Of a stretch of DNA of 64,000 nucleotides, positions 1-8,053 are shown one piece after another (position 1 is the first letter of the stretch; each line of letters starts with the position of its first letter). Origin of the DNA: Candidatus Chryseobacterium colombiense (lineage in GTDB: Bacteria > Bacteroidota > Bacteroidia > Flavobacteriales > Weeksellaceae); the NCBI GenBank assembly GCA_029203185.1, contig CP119310.1, positions 4,036,001 to 4,100,000 on the forward strand, written 5' to 3'. Below the pieces are notes generated by a model. The model saw only the letters and a program-made list of their open reading frames with translations, was not told where the DNA came from and searched no databases. Made by a program: the position numbers and the translations under genes.

Positions 1-414
1 ATTTGCTATTCACTTTTACAGGCTGGGCTTCAGAAAGTTTTCAGTTCAGGTTACGAACCAAAGAAAGGAGTCAACCGAAGTGCAGAAATTACTTTCAATT
101 TTAAAGAATTGGTGTATAAACACTATATTGAACATAAAACAATTTTGTTTTACGCTGCTGAACTATCTGTTTCTGAAAATTATCTTCACAGGTGCATTAA
201 AGAAACGATAGGTGAGAGCCCAAAAGAATGGATTAATAAAGTAAGTATTTTGCAAAGTCAATTGCTATTACAGGATTTAACCAAGAGCATTTCACAAATC
301 GCTTTCGAACTTAATTATGGTGATCCCAGCTATTTTGGACGCCTGTTCAAGAAAATAAGTGGAGTAACACCTTCAGAATACAGAATGGCATTTATGCAGG
401 ATTTGTCCGAGTAA
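1..414 (+). CDS. AraC-family transcriptional regulator (5' end outside window)
   Basis: The frame is open from the first base, so this is the C-terminal 137 residues of a longer protein. It carries the two helix-turn-helix units of the AraC/XylS DNA-binding domain. The first lies around AAELSVSENYLHRCIKE; the second, around ISQIAFELNYGDPSYFGRLF, ends in the family-typical SGVTPSEYR. The effector-binding N-terminus is missing, so the signal is unknown. An outer-membrane protein gene follows on the same strand 67 bases on, but nothing shows it is the target. The family call is firm. Confidence 0.9.
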   Translation: MCYSLLQAGLQKVFSSGYEPKKGVNRSAEITFNFKELVYKHYIEHKTILFYAAELSVSENYLHRCIKETIGESPKEWINKVSILQSQLLLQDLTKSISQIAFELNYGDPSYFGRLFKKISGVTPSEYRMAFMQDLSE

Positions 415-481
415 AGGTTGATTTAGTTTTAACGTATTTCTTGTTTTCAGACCACCTTTGTATTATTAAAATTCAAAGAAA

Positions 482-1477
482 ATGCAAACATTGATTACGG
501 TAAGAAATCCCATCAGGGAAAAGGTTAAAATAATTTTTCCTTTTAGACACAGCGCGATTGTCAAAAGATCCTGCCTTTGTATAATCGTTTCGGCTTTCTT
601 CCTTTCAAACAAAAGCCAGGGCCAGATTATTCAGGATGTTGCTGGTATTGCTGTCACGGCTCATTCTAAAGCTGATTTTAAAGATGTTCCTCAGGAAAGT
701 TCTCTGTCTGAGAATAAGTTCCAACTCAATTCTTATGACGCATGGGTAGCTATACCTCCTTTCAAAGTTGGTAAAACAAGCGTTGTTGGTAATCTGAACT
801 ATCGGATGATGGACTTCAATTATGACACAAATTCTATACAGGATCCCGGTCGTATTGAAAGAATTCACGAGGTAAAATCTGTATTTATCATTAGACATCC
901 AATTTCCGAAAAGTGGTCGGTTTTAGGAATGGTCATGCCAACAATTGCATCCGACTTTAAAAAACCGCTTTCTTCTGATGATTTAATTCTAGATGGAATA
1001 ATCGGAGTATCTAAGAAATTCGGTAGGGAGTCGAATCTTGAAATCGGATTCGGAGTTCATGTCTTACGTTCTTTTGGGGAGACTTTGGTGACTCCGGGAA
1101 TATCAGTTGATTACCAAAGTACTGATAAAAAGTGGTTGGCTCAATTTTATTGGCCGAGGTTAAATGTCCTGTATAGTGTAAGTCCAAATACACAAATAGG
1201 TTTAGCCGGATCGATTGACTGGACACGCTTTAACCTGAAAAATTATAAAAACTATGATCTTAAAGAAGTCGATTATGCTCAGTTTTCTACCATTCATGGA
1301 GGTCTTCAGGTTCATCAGCGTTTAGTGGGTGGAATTTGGCTGCAAGCTCAGGCCGGAATGGGACTTTTTAATCGGTATGAATTGTTCGATATCAATCAAA
1401 AAACAGTCAATGATTTTTCTGTCTCCAACATGGCTTATGGGAAAGTTGCCATTACTTATCGTATTGGCAGAAAATAG
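482..1477 (+). CDS. DUF6268-like outer-membrane beta-barrel protein
   Basis: A 331-residue protein whose N-terminus has a basic stretch, a hydrophobic core around SCLCIIVSAFFL and a likely signal-peptidase site near QGQ at about residue 48. The n-region is unusually long (about 28 residues), but no later ATG precedes the hydrophobic core. The rest is rich in alternating hydrophobic and aromatic strands (for example WLAQFYWPRLNVLYSV) and ends on a strand finishing AITYRIGRK, as expected of an outer-membrane barrel. It resembles the Bacteroidota DUF6268 family, of unknown function. It lies between an AraC regulator and a small membrane protein. Confidence 0.6.
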   Translation: MQTLITVRNPIREKVKIIFPFRHSAIVKRSCLCIIVSAFFLSNKSQGQIIQDVAGIAVTAHSKADFKDVPQESSLSENKFQLNSYDAWVAIPPFKVGKTSVVGNLNYRMMDFNYDTNSIQDPGRIERIHEVKSVFIIRHPISEKWSVLGMVMPTIASDFKKPLSSDDLILDGIIGVSKKFGRESNLEIGFGVHVLRSFGETLVTPGISVDYQSTDKKWLAQFYWPRLNVLYSVSPNTQIGLAGSIDWTRFNLKNYKNYDLKEVDYAQFSTIHGGLQVHQRLVGGIWLQAQAGMGLFNRYELFDINQKTVNDFSVSNMAYGKVAITYRIGRK

Positions 1478-1602
1478 ACAGATAAAAATAGTGAAAACAA
1501 TTATTTTCAGTTTCGTGACCATACAGTGTATTAGGTGCTTTCAAGATCTGAAAATTAAGTGAATCAAACCCAATTTTATAATCAAATTCCAATTATAGTT
1601 TT

Positions 1603-2001
1603 ATGAACACTACCAATTCTCTCGAATCAGCTTTTAACCTTCGAGACCTGATTACTGCAGCTCTGCCTGCTTATATTTTTCCAGCCTTAATGTCTTTTAT
1701 ATCTGGTTTTCTGCTTCAGAACAATAATCTTATGGCAGCCAGTTACAGCACCATTGGTTTGTCTTCCTTATTATCAACACTTTGTAGTTTTACCCTGCTT
1801 TGGCAGCTTGAGTTGAGACGAATATTAGTAAAAAACAAGTTAGTCAGATCTTTGTTGATCATTGTAATGATAATGGGTTTAGGAACCTTATGTGTATGGC
1901 TATTCAATTGGCACCACGAACGGTTTAATATTTTATTCAGTACATTTTTGGGTGCTGCAATATTCATCATTCGTGACCTTGTGAGCAAGCGTAACGGCTA
2001 A
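1603..2001 (+). CDS. Small four-helix membrane protein, unknown function
   Basis: A 132-residue protein with four predicted membrane segments at about residues 17-38, 43-66, 82-101 and 107-125. A short basic loop (ELRRILVKNKLVR) sits between the second and third. No catalytic or binding motif is visible and I do not recognise the family. It stands 125 bases after the outer-membrane protein gene and ahead of an NmrA-like reductase, so co-transcription is possible but not shown. Codon use looks like that of its neighbours. Confidence 0.55.
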   Translation: MNTTNSLESAFNLRDLITAALPAYIFPALMSFISGFLLQNNNLMAASYSTIGLSSLLSTLCSFTLLWQLELRRILVKNKLVRSLLIIVMIMGLGTLCVWLFNWHHERFNILFSTFLGAAIFIIRDLVSKRNG

Positions 2002-2051
2002 ATTATTTATTGATAAAAACTCATCAACAAAACATCTCAAACTTAGAAAAA

Positions 2052-2138
2052 ATGAAAAATAAACTAATTAGAATGCCCATAAAGAATAGGGATATTGAAC
2101 GCTTAATCCATACTAAAAGAATCAATTTATTTCAATGA
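2052..2138 (+). CDS. Possible 28-codon leader ORF overlapping the NmrA-like gene
   Basis: An ATG at 2052 opens a 28-residue reading frame rich in Lys, Arg, Asn and Ile. Its TGA stop overlaps the next gene's ATG as ATGA (2135-2138). That geometry is typical of translational coupling. The peptide has no recognisable motif and may simply be chance in AT-rich spacer. Conservation across related species would decide. Confidence 0.25.
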   Translation: MKNKLIRMPIKNRDIERLIHTKRINLFQ

Positions 2139-3046
2139 AAAAAGTAAAGCCAGTTATCGTTGTTTTTGGATGTACAGGTACCGTTGGAACTGCTGTGATG
2201 CAAGAGCTCAAGAGTCGGGATTGTATGGTAAGAGGTATTCTTCGAAATCCTGAAAGATCATATCCGGTACCATTGGATAAGACTCTATCGAATATAGCCT
2301 ATGCAAGTGCCGATTTAAATTCTATTAACCAGCTTAAAGAAGTTTGCAAAGGGGCCGACGCTTTGTTTCTTTTAACAGCAACTGATCCCAATCAGGTAGA
2401 ACATGAAATTAATGTTATTGATGCTGCAAGACAAACCGGCGTAAGACGAATCGTCAAATTATCGGCTCCCATAGTTACGAAGTCAAAGGTAGAGGTTAGT
2501 CAATGGCATAGCGCAATAGATCAGTACCTTTGGCAAAATATGGATGAATACTGCTGTCTTAGACCACATTCTTTTATGCAAAATTGGGAGCGAAATACTT
2601 TTACAATTCAGTATTTTGGGAAAATTTACGGAGCACTTGGTACAGCACGAAGAAATTATATCGATTGTCGTGATGTAGCTGAGATAGCCGTAAATTATTT
2701 GCTGACACCCGAAGAAATAAAAGAAAAGTCGGTGGTTCTTGCAGGTCCGCAAGCCATTAGTCATATAGAAATGGCGGCTAAATTATCGCATGTAACTGGT
2801 CGCACTATTGAATATGTAGATGTAACACCAGAAGAACTTTTTAACCAGCTAATGAACCGGGCAAAATTCCCTGTATGGCTGGCTAACCATATTGTTGAAC
2901 TTGATGAGCTGGCCATAAAAATTCCTGAACCGGAAAGGGACAATATCACCAATTTACTGTCACGAAAGCCACGCATTATGGAAGAATATTTACAGGAAAA
3001 CAGACATCTGTTTAAACGGAAACCATTGTGGAAGTTGTTGTTTTAA
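2135..3046 (+). CDS. NmrA-like NAD(P)-binding reductase (atypical short-chain dehydrogenase)
   Basis: A 303-residue protein with an N-terminal Rossmann fold: beta strand VIVVFGCTGTVGTAV carrying the GxxGxxG dinucleotide-binding turn at about residues 12-18. The layout follows NmrA/HSCARG-type proteins, with the strand LFLLTATDP, a VRRIVKLSAP strand and a C-terminal helical half (AAKLSHVTGRTIEYVDVTPE). These proteins sense NADPH or reduce small quinones and ketones; the substrate here cannot be read. The ATG overlaps a short upstream ORF as ATGA. A strong hairpin at 3104-3134 follows the stop. Confidence 0.8.
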   Translation: MKKVKPVIVVFGCTGTVGTAVMQELKSRDCMVRGILRNPERSYPVPLDKTLSNIAYASADLNSINQLKEVCKGADALFLLTATDPNQVEHEINVIDAARQTGVRRIVKLSAPIVTKSKVEVSQWHSAIDQYLWQNMDEYCCLRPHSFMQNWERNTFTIQYFGKIYGALGTARRNYIDCRDVAEIAVNYLLTPEEIKEKSVVLAGPQAISHIEMAAKLSHVTGRTIEYVDVTPEELFNQLMNRAKFPVWLANHIVELDELAIKIPEPERDNITNLLSRKPRIMEEYLQENRHLFKRKPLWKLLF

Positions 3047-3103
3047 GCTTCTCTATGGCAATCTCATAAATATTTTGATATAGAGATTTTTTATAGGTAA
3101 AAA

Positions 3104-3134
3104 AAAGAGACAACTATTTAATAGTTGTCTCTTT
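3104..3134. terminator. Bidirectional terminator between NmrA-like gene and tRNA cluster
   Basis: A perfect 14-base inverted repeat (AAAGAGACAACTAT, 3104-3117, and its complement 3121-3134) around a TTA loop. A-rich and T-rich flanks let it act on both strands. It lies between the convergent reductase gene and the minus-strand tRNA cluster. Confidence 0.85.
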
Positions 3135-3137
3135 AAG

Positions 3138-3211
3138 TGAGCGCGAAAGGATTCGAACCTTTGACCGTCTGCTTAGAAGGCAGATGCTCTATCCAGCTGA
3201 GCTACGCACCC
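3138..3211 (-). tRNA. tRNA-Arg (anticodon TCT)
   Basis: The reverse complement folds as a standard tRNA: 7-bp acceptor stem GGGTGCG with CGCGCTC (two G-U pairs), D arm GCTC...GAGC, anticodon stem TCTGC/GCAGA with loop CTTCTAA, and T loop TTCGAAT. The discriminator is A and no 3' CCA is encoded. It is last in a three-tRNA minus-strand unit. Confidence 0.95.
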
Positions 3212-3241
3212 ATTATAATTTTGAGAAAATTATGAAAACTG

Positions 3242-3316
3242 TCGGGGCGGCAGGATTCGAACCTGCGACCTCCTGGTCCCAAACCAGGCGCGATGACCGG
3301 ACTACGCTACGCCCCG
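3242..3316 (-). tRNA. tRNA-Pro (anticodon TGG)
   Basis: The reverse complement has acceptor stem CGGGGCG/CGCCCCG, anticodon stem CCTGG/CCAGG with loop TTTGGGA, and T loop TTCGAAT. The anticodon is TGG and the discriminator A; CCA is not encoded. It is the middle member of the Ser-Pro-Arg unit. Confidence 0.95.
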
Positions 3317-3333
3317 AAAGATATATAGAAAAG

Positions 3334-3418
3334 CGGAGGGTAAGGGATTCGAACCCTTGCGACACTTTCGCGTCGACAGTTTAGCAAACTGCTCCGTTAA
3401 CCACTCCGGCAACCCTCC
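3334..3418 (-). tRNA. tRNA-Ser (anticodon GCT)
   Basis: The reverse complement is a class II tRNA of 85 bases with a long variable arm (GTCGACGCGAAAGTGTCGC region), as expected for serine. The acceptor stem is GGAGGGT/ACCCTCC with discriminator G. The anticodon loop reads TTGCTAA, giving GCT for AGC/AGT codons. It is transcribed first in the three-tRNA unit. Confidence 0.95.
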
Positions 3419-3463
3419 TGTTTATCTTATTTTTTGATGATCGTTGTTCTGTTATTGCGAGTG

Positions 3464-3495
3464 CAAATATAGAATAGATTTCTTTATTTACCAAA
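3464..3495 (-). promoter_or_regulatory. Bacteroidota promoter of the Ser-Pro-Arg tRNA unit
   Basis: On the minus strand, TTTG (3492-3495) is followed after 20 bases by TATATTTG (3464-3471). This matches the Bacteroidota -33/-7 consensus TTTG-N19/20-TAnnTTTG. It sits about 45 bases upstream of tRNA-Ser. Confidence 0.8.
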
Positions 3496-3554
3496 TATTT
3501 TTCAAGAAAAATTTGTGTATTTTTACGCTAATAAACGACTAAAAAAGTAAACGA

Positions 3555-4580
3555 ATGCGTAAAACATTATATATCATCGGCTTAAGTTTTTTTGTTTTTT
3601 CATGCACCTCACAGAAAAATGTGAAACAAAATGCTTCGCGCAATAACAAACAGGTTGTACAGCCAAAAACTCCGGTTGCAAAGACCCCTAATGAGAAGCC
3701 AAAACCTCAGATTACGCATGAAGGAGGAGTAGATTTTTTCACAACCAATATTGCTGATGCGACTAAAAATAACAATACGATAAGCTATGGTTCGATTGTG
3801 TCGGCAAAACCAGCCGGATATAAAGTGGTAAAAACGTATTTTCCTGCGGTAGGACAGAATTTCAGACAACGTTATTTGATTCTCCACTATACCGCTTTGC
3901 CGGATGATAAGTCGATTACGGTTCTTACGCAGCAGGAAGTAAGCGCGCACTATCTTGTCAATAATACCGGAGACAATGAGATTTACCAATTGGTAGACGA
4001 GAACAAACGTGCTTATCATGCAGGAGTAAGCTCTTGGAGAAGTGACAAAAATCTGAATGACACTTCCATAGGCATAGAAATTGTGAATGCAGGGTTCAGA
4101 ACAGATACTACAAAGACCAGAGTATTTGCAGCTTTTAGTGATGACCAGGTAAAAAAAGTAGCTGCATTGGCTAAAGATATTATTACAAGATATCAGATTC
4201 CTGCTACCAATGTATTGGCTCATTCCGATATTGCTCCTACGAGAAAACAAGATCCAGGACCGCTTTTCCCTTGGAAAAAATTATATGATGAATACCAGAT
4301 CGGAATGTGGTATGATGAAGCGGCTAAACAGACTTTCCTTACCCAGGCACAGGTAGATTTTACGACAAGATATAATGAACCTGCCTTTATTTTTATGATC
4401 CAGACAGCCTTGCAGAAATTTGGGTATGGACTTGAGCTTACCGGAGCATGGGATGATGCTACGAAAAAAACAATTGAAGCTTTCCAGTATCATTTCAGAC
4501 CTCAGAAATACGACGGGATCATGGATGCCGAAACATGGGCAACTTTACAGGCATTAAATCAAAAATATCCGATAAAATAA
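3555..4580 (+). CDS. N-acetylmuramoyl-L-alanine amidase lipoprotein with peptidoglycan-binding domain
   Basis: A 341-residue lipoprotein that should cleave the amide between muramic acid and the stem peptide. The signal peptide ends in lipobox FSCTS, placing the lipidated cysteine at 17. An Amidase_2 domain spans about 100-250. Its likely zinc ligands are His111 (LILHYTA), His223 (LAHSDIAP) and Asp233 (DPGPLFPW). Residues about 270-335 form a PG_binding_1 domain (QTALQKFGYGLELTGAWDD). The order amidase then binding domain matches AmiD-type periplasmic lipoproteins that act in peptidoglycan recycling. It is followed by a hairpin terminator. Confidence 0.9.
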   Translation: MRKTLYIIGLSFFVFSCTSQKNVKQNASRNNKQVVQPKTPVAKTPNEKPKPQITHEGGVDFFTTNIADATKNNNTISYGSIVSAKPAGYKVVKTYFPAVGQNFRQRYLILHYTALPDDKSITVLTQQEVSAHYLVNNTGDNEIYQLVDENKRAYHAGVSSWRSDKNLNDTSIGIEIVNAGFRTDTTKTRVFAAFSDDQVKKVAALAKDIITRYQIPATNVLAHSDIAPTRKQDPGPLFPWKKLYDEYQIGMWYDEAAKQTFLTQAQVDFTTRYNEPAFIFMIQTALQKFGYGLELTGAWDDATKKTIEAFQYHFRPQKYDGIMDAETWATLQALNQKYPIK

Positions 4581-4590
4581 GTAATTTTGA

Positions 4591-4616
4591 AGTGCATCTT
4601 AATGATGCATTTTTTT
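4591..4616 (+). terminator. Terminator after the amidase gene
   Basis: The inverted repeat TGCATC/GATGCA around a TTAAT loop is followed by a run of seven T. It lies 10 bases after the amidase stop and explains the separation from aspA. Confidence 0.7.
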
Positions 4617-4650
4617 GAATCAATACATTAAGTCTTTAAATACTATTTTA

Positions 4651-6051
4651 ATGGAAAATTACAGAAAGGAAAGCGATCTTTTAGGCGAATTAAATGTGCC
4701 GATAAACGCTTACTATGGTGTACAAACTCAAAGAGCAATAGATAACTTTAAGATTTCCGGACAGCTGCTGTCTTCCTATCCTGAATTTATAAAAGGATTG
4801 GCCTTTGTGAAAAAAGCAGCGGCTAAAACCAATTATGAGCTTGGTCTTTTGAATGAGAACCTGTATTTTAAAATTGCTGAAACCTGTGATGAGCTTATTA
4901 ACGGAGAACTGCACGAACAGTTTCCGGTAGATATGATCCAGGGTGGAGCAGGAACTTCAATCAATATGAATGCGAATGAAGTGATTGCGAACAGAGTATT
5001 GGAAAAACTTGGAAAAAATAAAGGAGAATATGAATTCTGTTCTCCGAATGACCATATTAATCTTTCTCAGTCTACCAACGATGCCTATCCTACGGCAATC
5101 AAAATGGGATTGCTGCAGATGAACGATACTCTGGTAGGAAAACTTATCAAAATTGTTGAAGCGTTTCGTGAAAAAGGAAGAGAATTTCAGGACGTTATCA
5201 AAATGGGACGTACCCAGCTTCAGGATGCAGTTCCGATGACACTAGGGCAGGAGTTTGAAGCTTTTGCTGCTACTTTGGAAGAAGATATTTCCAAGCTGAA
5301 TAACAATGCAAACCTTTTCGTAGAAGTGAACATGGGAGCAACCGCTATCGGAACAGGAATTAATGCTCCTTTAGGGTATGCAACCCTTTGTGCTAAGAAT
5401 TTAGCTGAAATTACAGGTTTCCCTGTTGTGTCTGCTCCGGATTTGGTAGAAGCAACTCCTGATACGGGTTCTTATGTCATTTATTCTTCAGCAATGAAAC
5501 GTCTTGCGGTAAAATTATCTAAAATCTGTAACGACTTAAGATTATTATCTTCAGGACCAAGAGCCGGACTTTCTGAAATCAATCTGCCTCCAATGCAGCC
5601 CGGATCATCTATCATGCCTGGAAAAGTGAACCCTGTGATTCCGGAAGTGGTAAACCAGGTTTGTTTTAAAGTTTTCGGAAACGATCTTACGGTAACTTTC
5701 GCAGCAGAAGCGGGACAGTTGCAATTAAATGTAATGGAACCGGTACTTTCACACGCTATTATGGAAAATATCCATTTCCTGAGCAATGCATTAGACACCC
5801 TGCGTGAAAAATGTATCGTAGGAATCACAGCGAATAAAGAAGTTTGTCTGAATATGGTAAAACACAGCATCGGTATTGTGACGGCACTGAATCCTTATAT
5901 CGGGTACAAGCAATCTACCCAGATCGCAAAAGAAGCCTTGCAAACAGGAAAAAGCGTATATAATTTAGTACTGGAAAAAGGACTGCTTTCCCAGGAAAAG
6001 CTGGATGAGATTCTTGATCCTAAAAATATGCTGAAACCCCACAATAAATAA
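4651..6051 (+). CDS. aspA: Aspartate ammonia-lyase
   Basis: A 466-residue member of the fumarase/aspartase superfamily that converts L-aspartate to fumarate and ammonia. The superfamily signature GSSIMPGKVN is at about residues 318-327. Other conserved blocks are GAGTSINMNANEVIANR near 100-115, SQSTNDAYPT near 140-148 and MGRTQLQDAVP near 185-195. Length and motifs fit aspartase better than class II fumarase, though the two are close. The ATG at 4651 gives the normal start MENYRKESDLLGE; a TTG at 4615 lies in the preceding terminator and is rejected. Confidence 0.92.
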   Translation: MENYRKESDLLGELNVPINAYYGVQTQRAIDNFKISGQLLSSYPEFIKGLAFVKKAAAKTNYELGLLNENLYFKIAETCDELINGELHEQFPVDMIQGGAGTSINMNANEVIANRVLEKLGKNKGEYEFCSPNDHINLSQSTNDAYPTAIKMGLLQMNDTLVGKLIKIVEAFREKGREFQDVIKMGRTQLQDAVPMTLGQEFEAFAATLEEDISKLNNNANLFVEVNMGATAIGTGINAPLGYATLCAKNLAEITGFPVVSAPDLVEATPDTGSYVIYSSAMKRLAVKLSKICNDLRLLSSGPRAGLSEINLPPMQPGSSIMPGKVNPVIPEVVNQVCFKVFGNDLTVTFAAEAGQLQLNVMEPVLSHAIMENIHFLSNALDTLREKCIVGITANKEVCLNMVKHSIGIVTALNPYIGYKQSTQIAKEALQTGKSVYNLVLEKGLLSQEKLDEILDPKNMLKPHNK

Positions 6052-6056
6052 ATACA

Positions 6057-6115
6057 AATGATGAGTAATAAATGATAGCAGATACAAATCGATATCGTTT
6101 ATTACTTATCATCCA
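6057..6115. repeat. Imperfect palindromic spacer between aspA and a glycosyltransferase gene
   Basis: The left arm ATGATGAGTAATAAATGA is answered by a right arm containing TCGTTTATTACTTATCAT, with further partial copies of the word GATGA around it. The arms could fold into a long imperfect hairpin. There is no strong T run, so it is not a classical terminator. Confidence 0.5.
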
Positions 6116-6134
6116 TCATTGATAAAAATACCTT

Positions 6135-6989
6135 TTGAAGTTTTTAATTATCATCCCTGCGCATAATGAAGAAGCGCATTTGTCATTTACCTTAGAATCT
6201 TTACAACAGCAGAGTTTTAAAGATTTTAAAGTAGTAGTCGTTAATGACGGTTCTACAGATACAACGCCTGATGTAATCAAACGTTTTACAGACGCAGACT
6301 CGCGTTTTGAAACCATTAATCTTCAGAAGTCTGCTCATCAACCCGGTTCAAAAGTGGTTGCGGCTTTTAAAAATGGCTTAAATACCCAAAACCCTGAAGA
6401 ATTTGAGATAATCTGTAAATTTGATGCAGATATTATTCTTCCTGAAAACTATCTTCAGACCATACATGATGCCTTTCAGAATAACCCGAAATATGGTTTG
6501 GTTGGAGGATTACTCTATGTAGAGAAGAACGGAAACTGGATATATGAAGGGAATTCCAATAAAAACCACGTTCGTGGACCGATGAAAGCCTACAGAAAAG
6601 AATGCTTTGACGCGATGGGCGGATTGAGGGAAACGTTAGGGTGGGATAATATTGATGCCATTTTGCTTGAAAATTTAGGCTGGAAAGAAGTGGTTTTGCA
6701 GCAACTCCAGGTAAAGCTATTAAAAGTAAAAGGAAGTGATTATATCATAAAGCCGGCAGATTATTATGGCAGATACTTTTATTTCTTAGGATTGAACAGG
6801 TTTCTTGCCTATGTCGCCTCATCAAAAGAAGCGATGAAAAATAAATCCTTATCATTCTTCATACAAATCGTTAAAGCTTATGAAAGGTGTCGTTCCCAAC
6901 GATTAGAACTTAAAATTTCAAAAGACGAACAAAAAGCAATTAATGGCCAGCGTTGGAGTGCTTTAAAAAAGAAATGGTTGAAAATTTGA
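6135..6989 (+). CDS. Family 2 glycosyltransferase
   Basis: A 284-residue GT-A fold enzyme that should move a sugar from a nucleotide donor to a glycan or lipid acceptor on the cytoplasmic side. The N-terminal strand KFLIIIPAHNEE and the VVVVNDGSTDTTP block are classical GT2. The metal-binding DxD is at about residues 97-99 (KFDADI). A GGLRETLGWDNIDA block fits the acceptor-side ED-type motif. There is no membrane segment. The start is TTG, since no in-frame ATG precedes the first conserved strand. The next gene overlaps its 3' end by 16 bases. Confidence 0.88.
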   Translation: MKFLIIIPAHNEEAHLSFTLESLQQQSFKDFKVVVVNDGSTDTTPDVIKRFTDADSRFETINLQKSAHQPGSKVVAAFKNGLNTQNPEEFEIICKFDADIILPENYLQTIHDAFQNNPKYGLVGGLLYVEKNGNWIYEGNSNKNHVRGPMKAYRKECFDAMGGLRETLGWDNIDAILLENLGWKEVVLQQLQVKLLKVKGSDYIIKPADYYGRYFYFLGLNRFLAYVASSKEAMKNKSLSFFIQIVKAYERCRSQRLELKISKDEQKAINGQRWSALKKKWLKI

Positions 6990-8053
6990 AAAAGATCGCC
7001 TACATAGAAATTGATACCCATGCTGAAATTGCACAGGATTTTCTGGACTTGATGCAGGATTCTGAAAACTTTGCAGTAGATTATTACTTTTCTGAAAAGA
7101 TTAAAAAACAAATCCGGGCAGATAAAGAAAACGTTTTCCTTTCAGACAGTTCGATGATTATGGAACAGCTGAAAGCTAAAAAATATGATCTGGTTATTGT
7201 AGGAACTGTTCATAGGTATTTCAATACTTTTCAAACAATTGCTGAGAAATACAACACGGCTTTTATTGTTCATAATATCAATTTTACAAGTCTTTCAAAA
7301 TTCAGTCTGTTCAAAAATATTTTTAAAGAAGATCTTGTTTACAGGATAAAATTATGGTGGAAAGAAGGGCTTTTTAGTAGTTCTGCAGCGTATAAAAAGA
7401 CAAAGACATTGTTGGTGTTGGATGAAGCATTCCGTTCCGAAAAATATAAATTTTTACCACTTTTCTATACCAAAGATTTTGAAAAACCATCAGATTCAAA
7501 ATTAGTGATCGTTATTCCGGGAGGGGTATCCCAGAAAAGAAGAGACTATAAAAGAGTTTTTTCTAAAATAAAAAAAATAGAGAAGAGCGCTAAAGAAGGA
7601 AGTATTCTGGAAAAATTAATTGAATTTGTCTTTTTAGGAAAAGCGAAAGGATCAGAATTAAAAGAAATAACAGATTTGGAGCGGTCCCTGGAATATGTTA
7701 CGATTCAATATTTCCCGGAAAGGGTTTCTTCAGAAGATTTTAATGAATGGATGCAGAAAGCCAACGTTTTGTGGTGTCCGATTCAGCAAGAAACAGAATT
7801 TTTCAGTCATAAAGAAATCTACGGAATAACTAAAATGACAGGAAATCTTGGTGATGCCATCAAATTCGGAAAATGGGCTGTTTTTCCGCGTAATTACCCT
7901 TCAAAATCAGACTTTATTATTCCCGAAGAAGAAAATGTTGTTGAGCAGTTTAAAAGACTTAAAAACACATCGTATGACTTTCAGGAAAAATATAACAGGA
8001 AATCCGTTCAGGAAAATCTTGAAAATACTTTAATGGGTTTAATTTCTATTTAA
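6974..8053 (+). CDS. Glycosyltransferase-like protein (probable GT-B fold), function unproven
   Basis: A 359-residue soluble protein starting inside the preceding GT2 gene, so the two are probably translationally coupled. An alternative ATG at 6953 adds seven residues. The second half has a GT-B-like pattern: a strand VIVIPGGVSQKRRDY at the domain junction, then VFLGKAKGSEL, then YFPERVSSEDFNEWMQKANVLWCPI, as in the donor domain of GT4-type enzymes. The EX7E motif is not clear. I infer a sugar transferase from this pattern and the neighbours. Its stop overlaps the convergent flippase gene by 8 bases. Confidence 0.5.
   Translation: MVENLKKIAYIEIDTHAEIAQDFLDLMQDSENFAVDYYFSEKIKKQIRADKENVFLSDSSMIMEQLKAKKYDLVIVGTVHRYFNTFQTIAEKYNTAFIVHNINFTSLSKFSLFKNIFKEDLVYRIKLWWKEGLFSSSAAYKKTKTLLVLDEAFRSEKYKFLPLFYTKDFEKPSDSKLVIVIPGGVSQKRRDYKRVFSKIKKIEKSAKEGSILEKLIEFVFLGKAKGSELKEITDLERSLEYVTIQYFPERVSSEDFNEWMQKANVLWCPIQQETEFFSHKEIYGITKMTGNLGDAIKFGKWAVFPRNYPSKSDFIIPEEENVVEQFKRLKNTSYDFQEKYNRKSVQENLENTLMGLISI

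Noticed and set aside
1329..1562. Plus-strand ORF of 77 codons overlapping the end of the DUF6268-like gene
   Set aside because: It starts inside the barrel-protein gene in another frame, and its sequence shows no motif.
3184..3384. Plus-strand ORF of 66 codons with VGAAGFEPATSWSQTRRDD
   Set aside because: It is the reverse complement of the tRNA-Pro and tRNA-Ser genes; this translated tRNA sequence is a well-known annotation artefact.
3609..4250. Minus-strand ORF of 213 codons inside the amidase gene
   Set aside because: Antisense to the amidase domain, whose motifs are clear; the frame is long only by chance.
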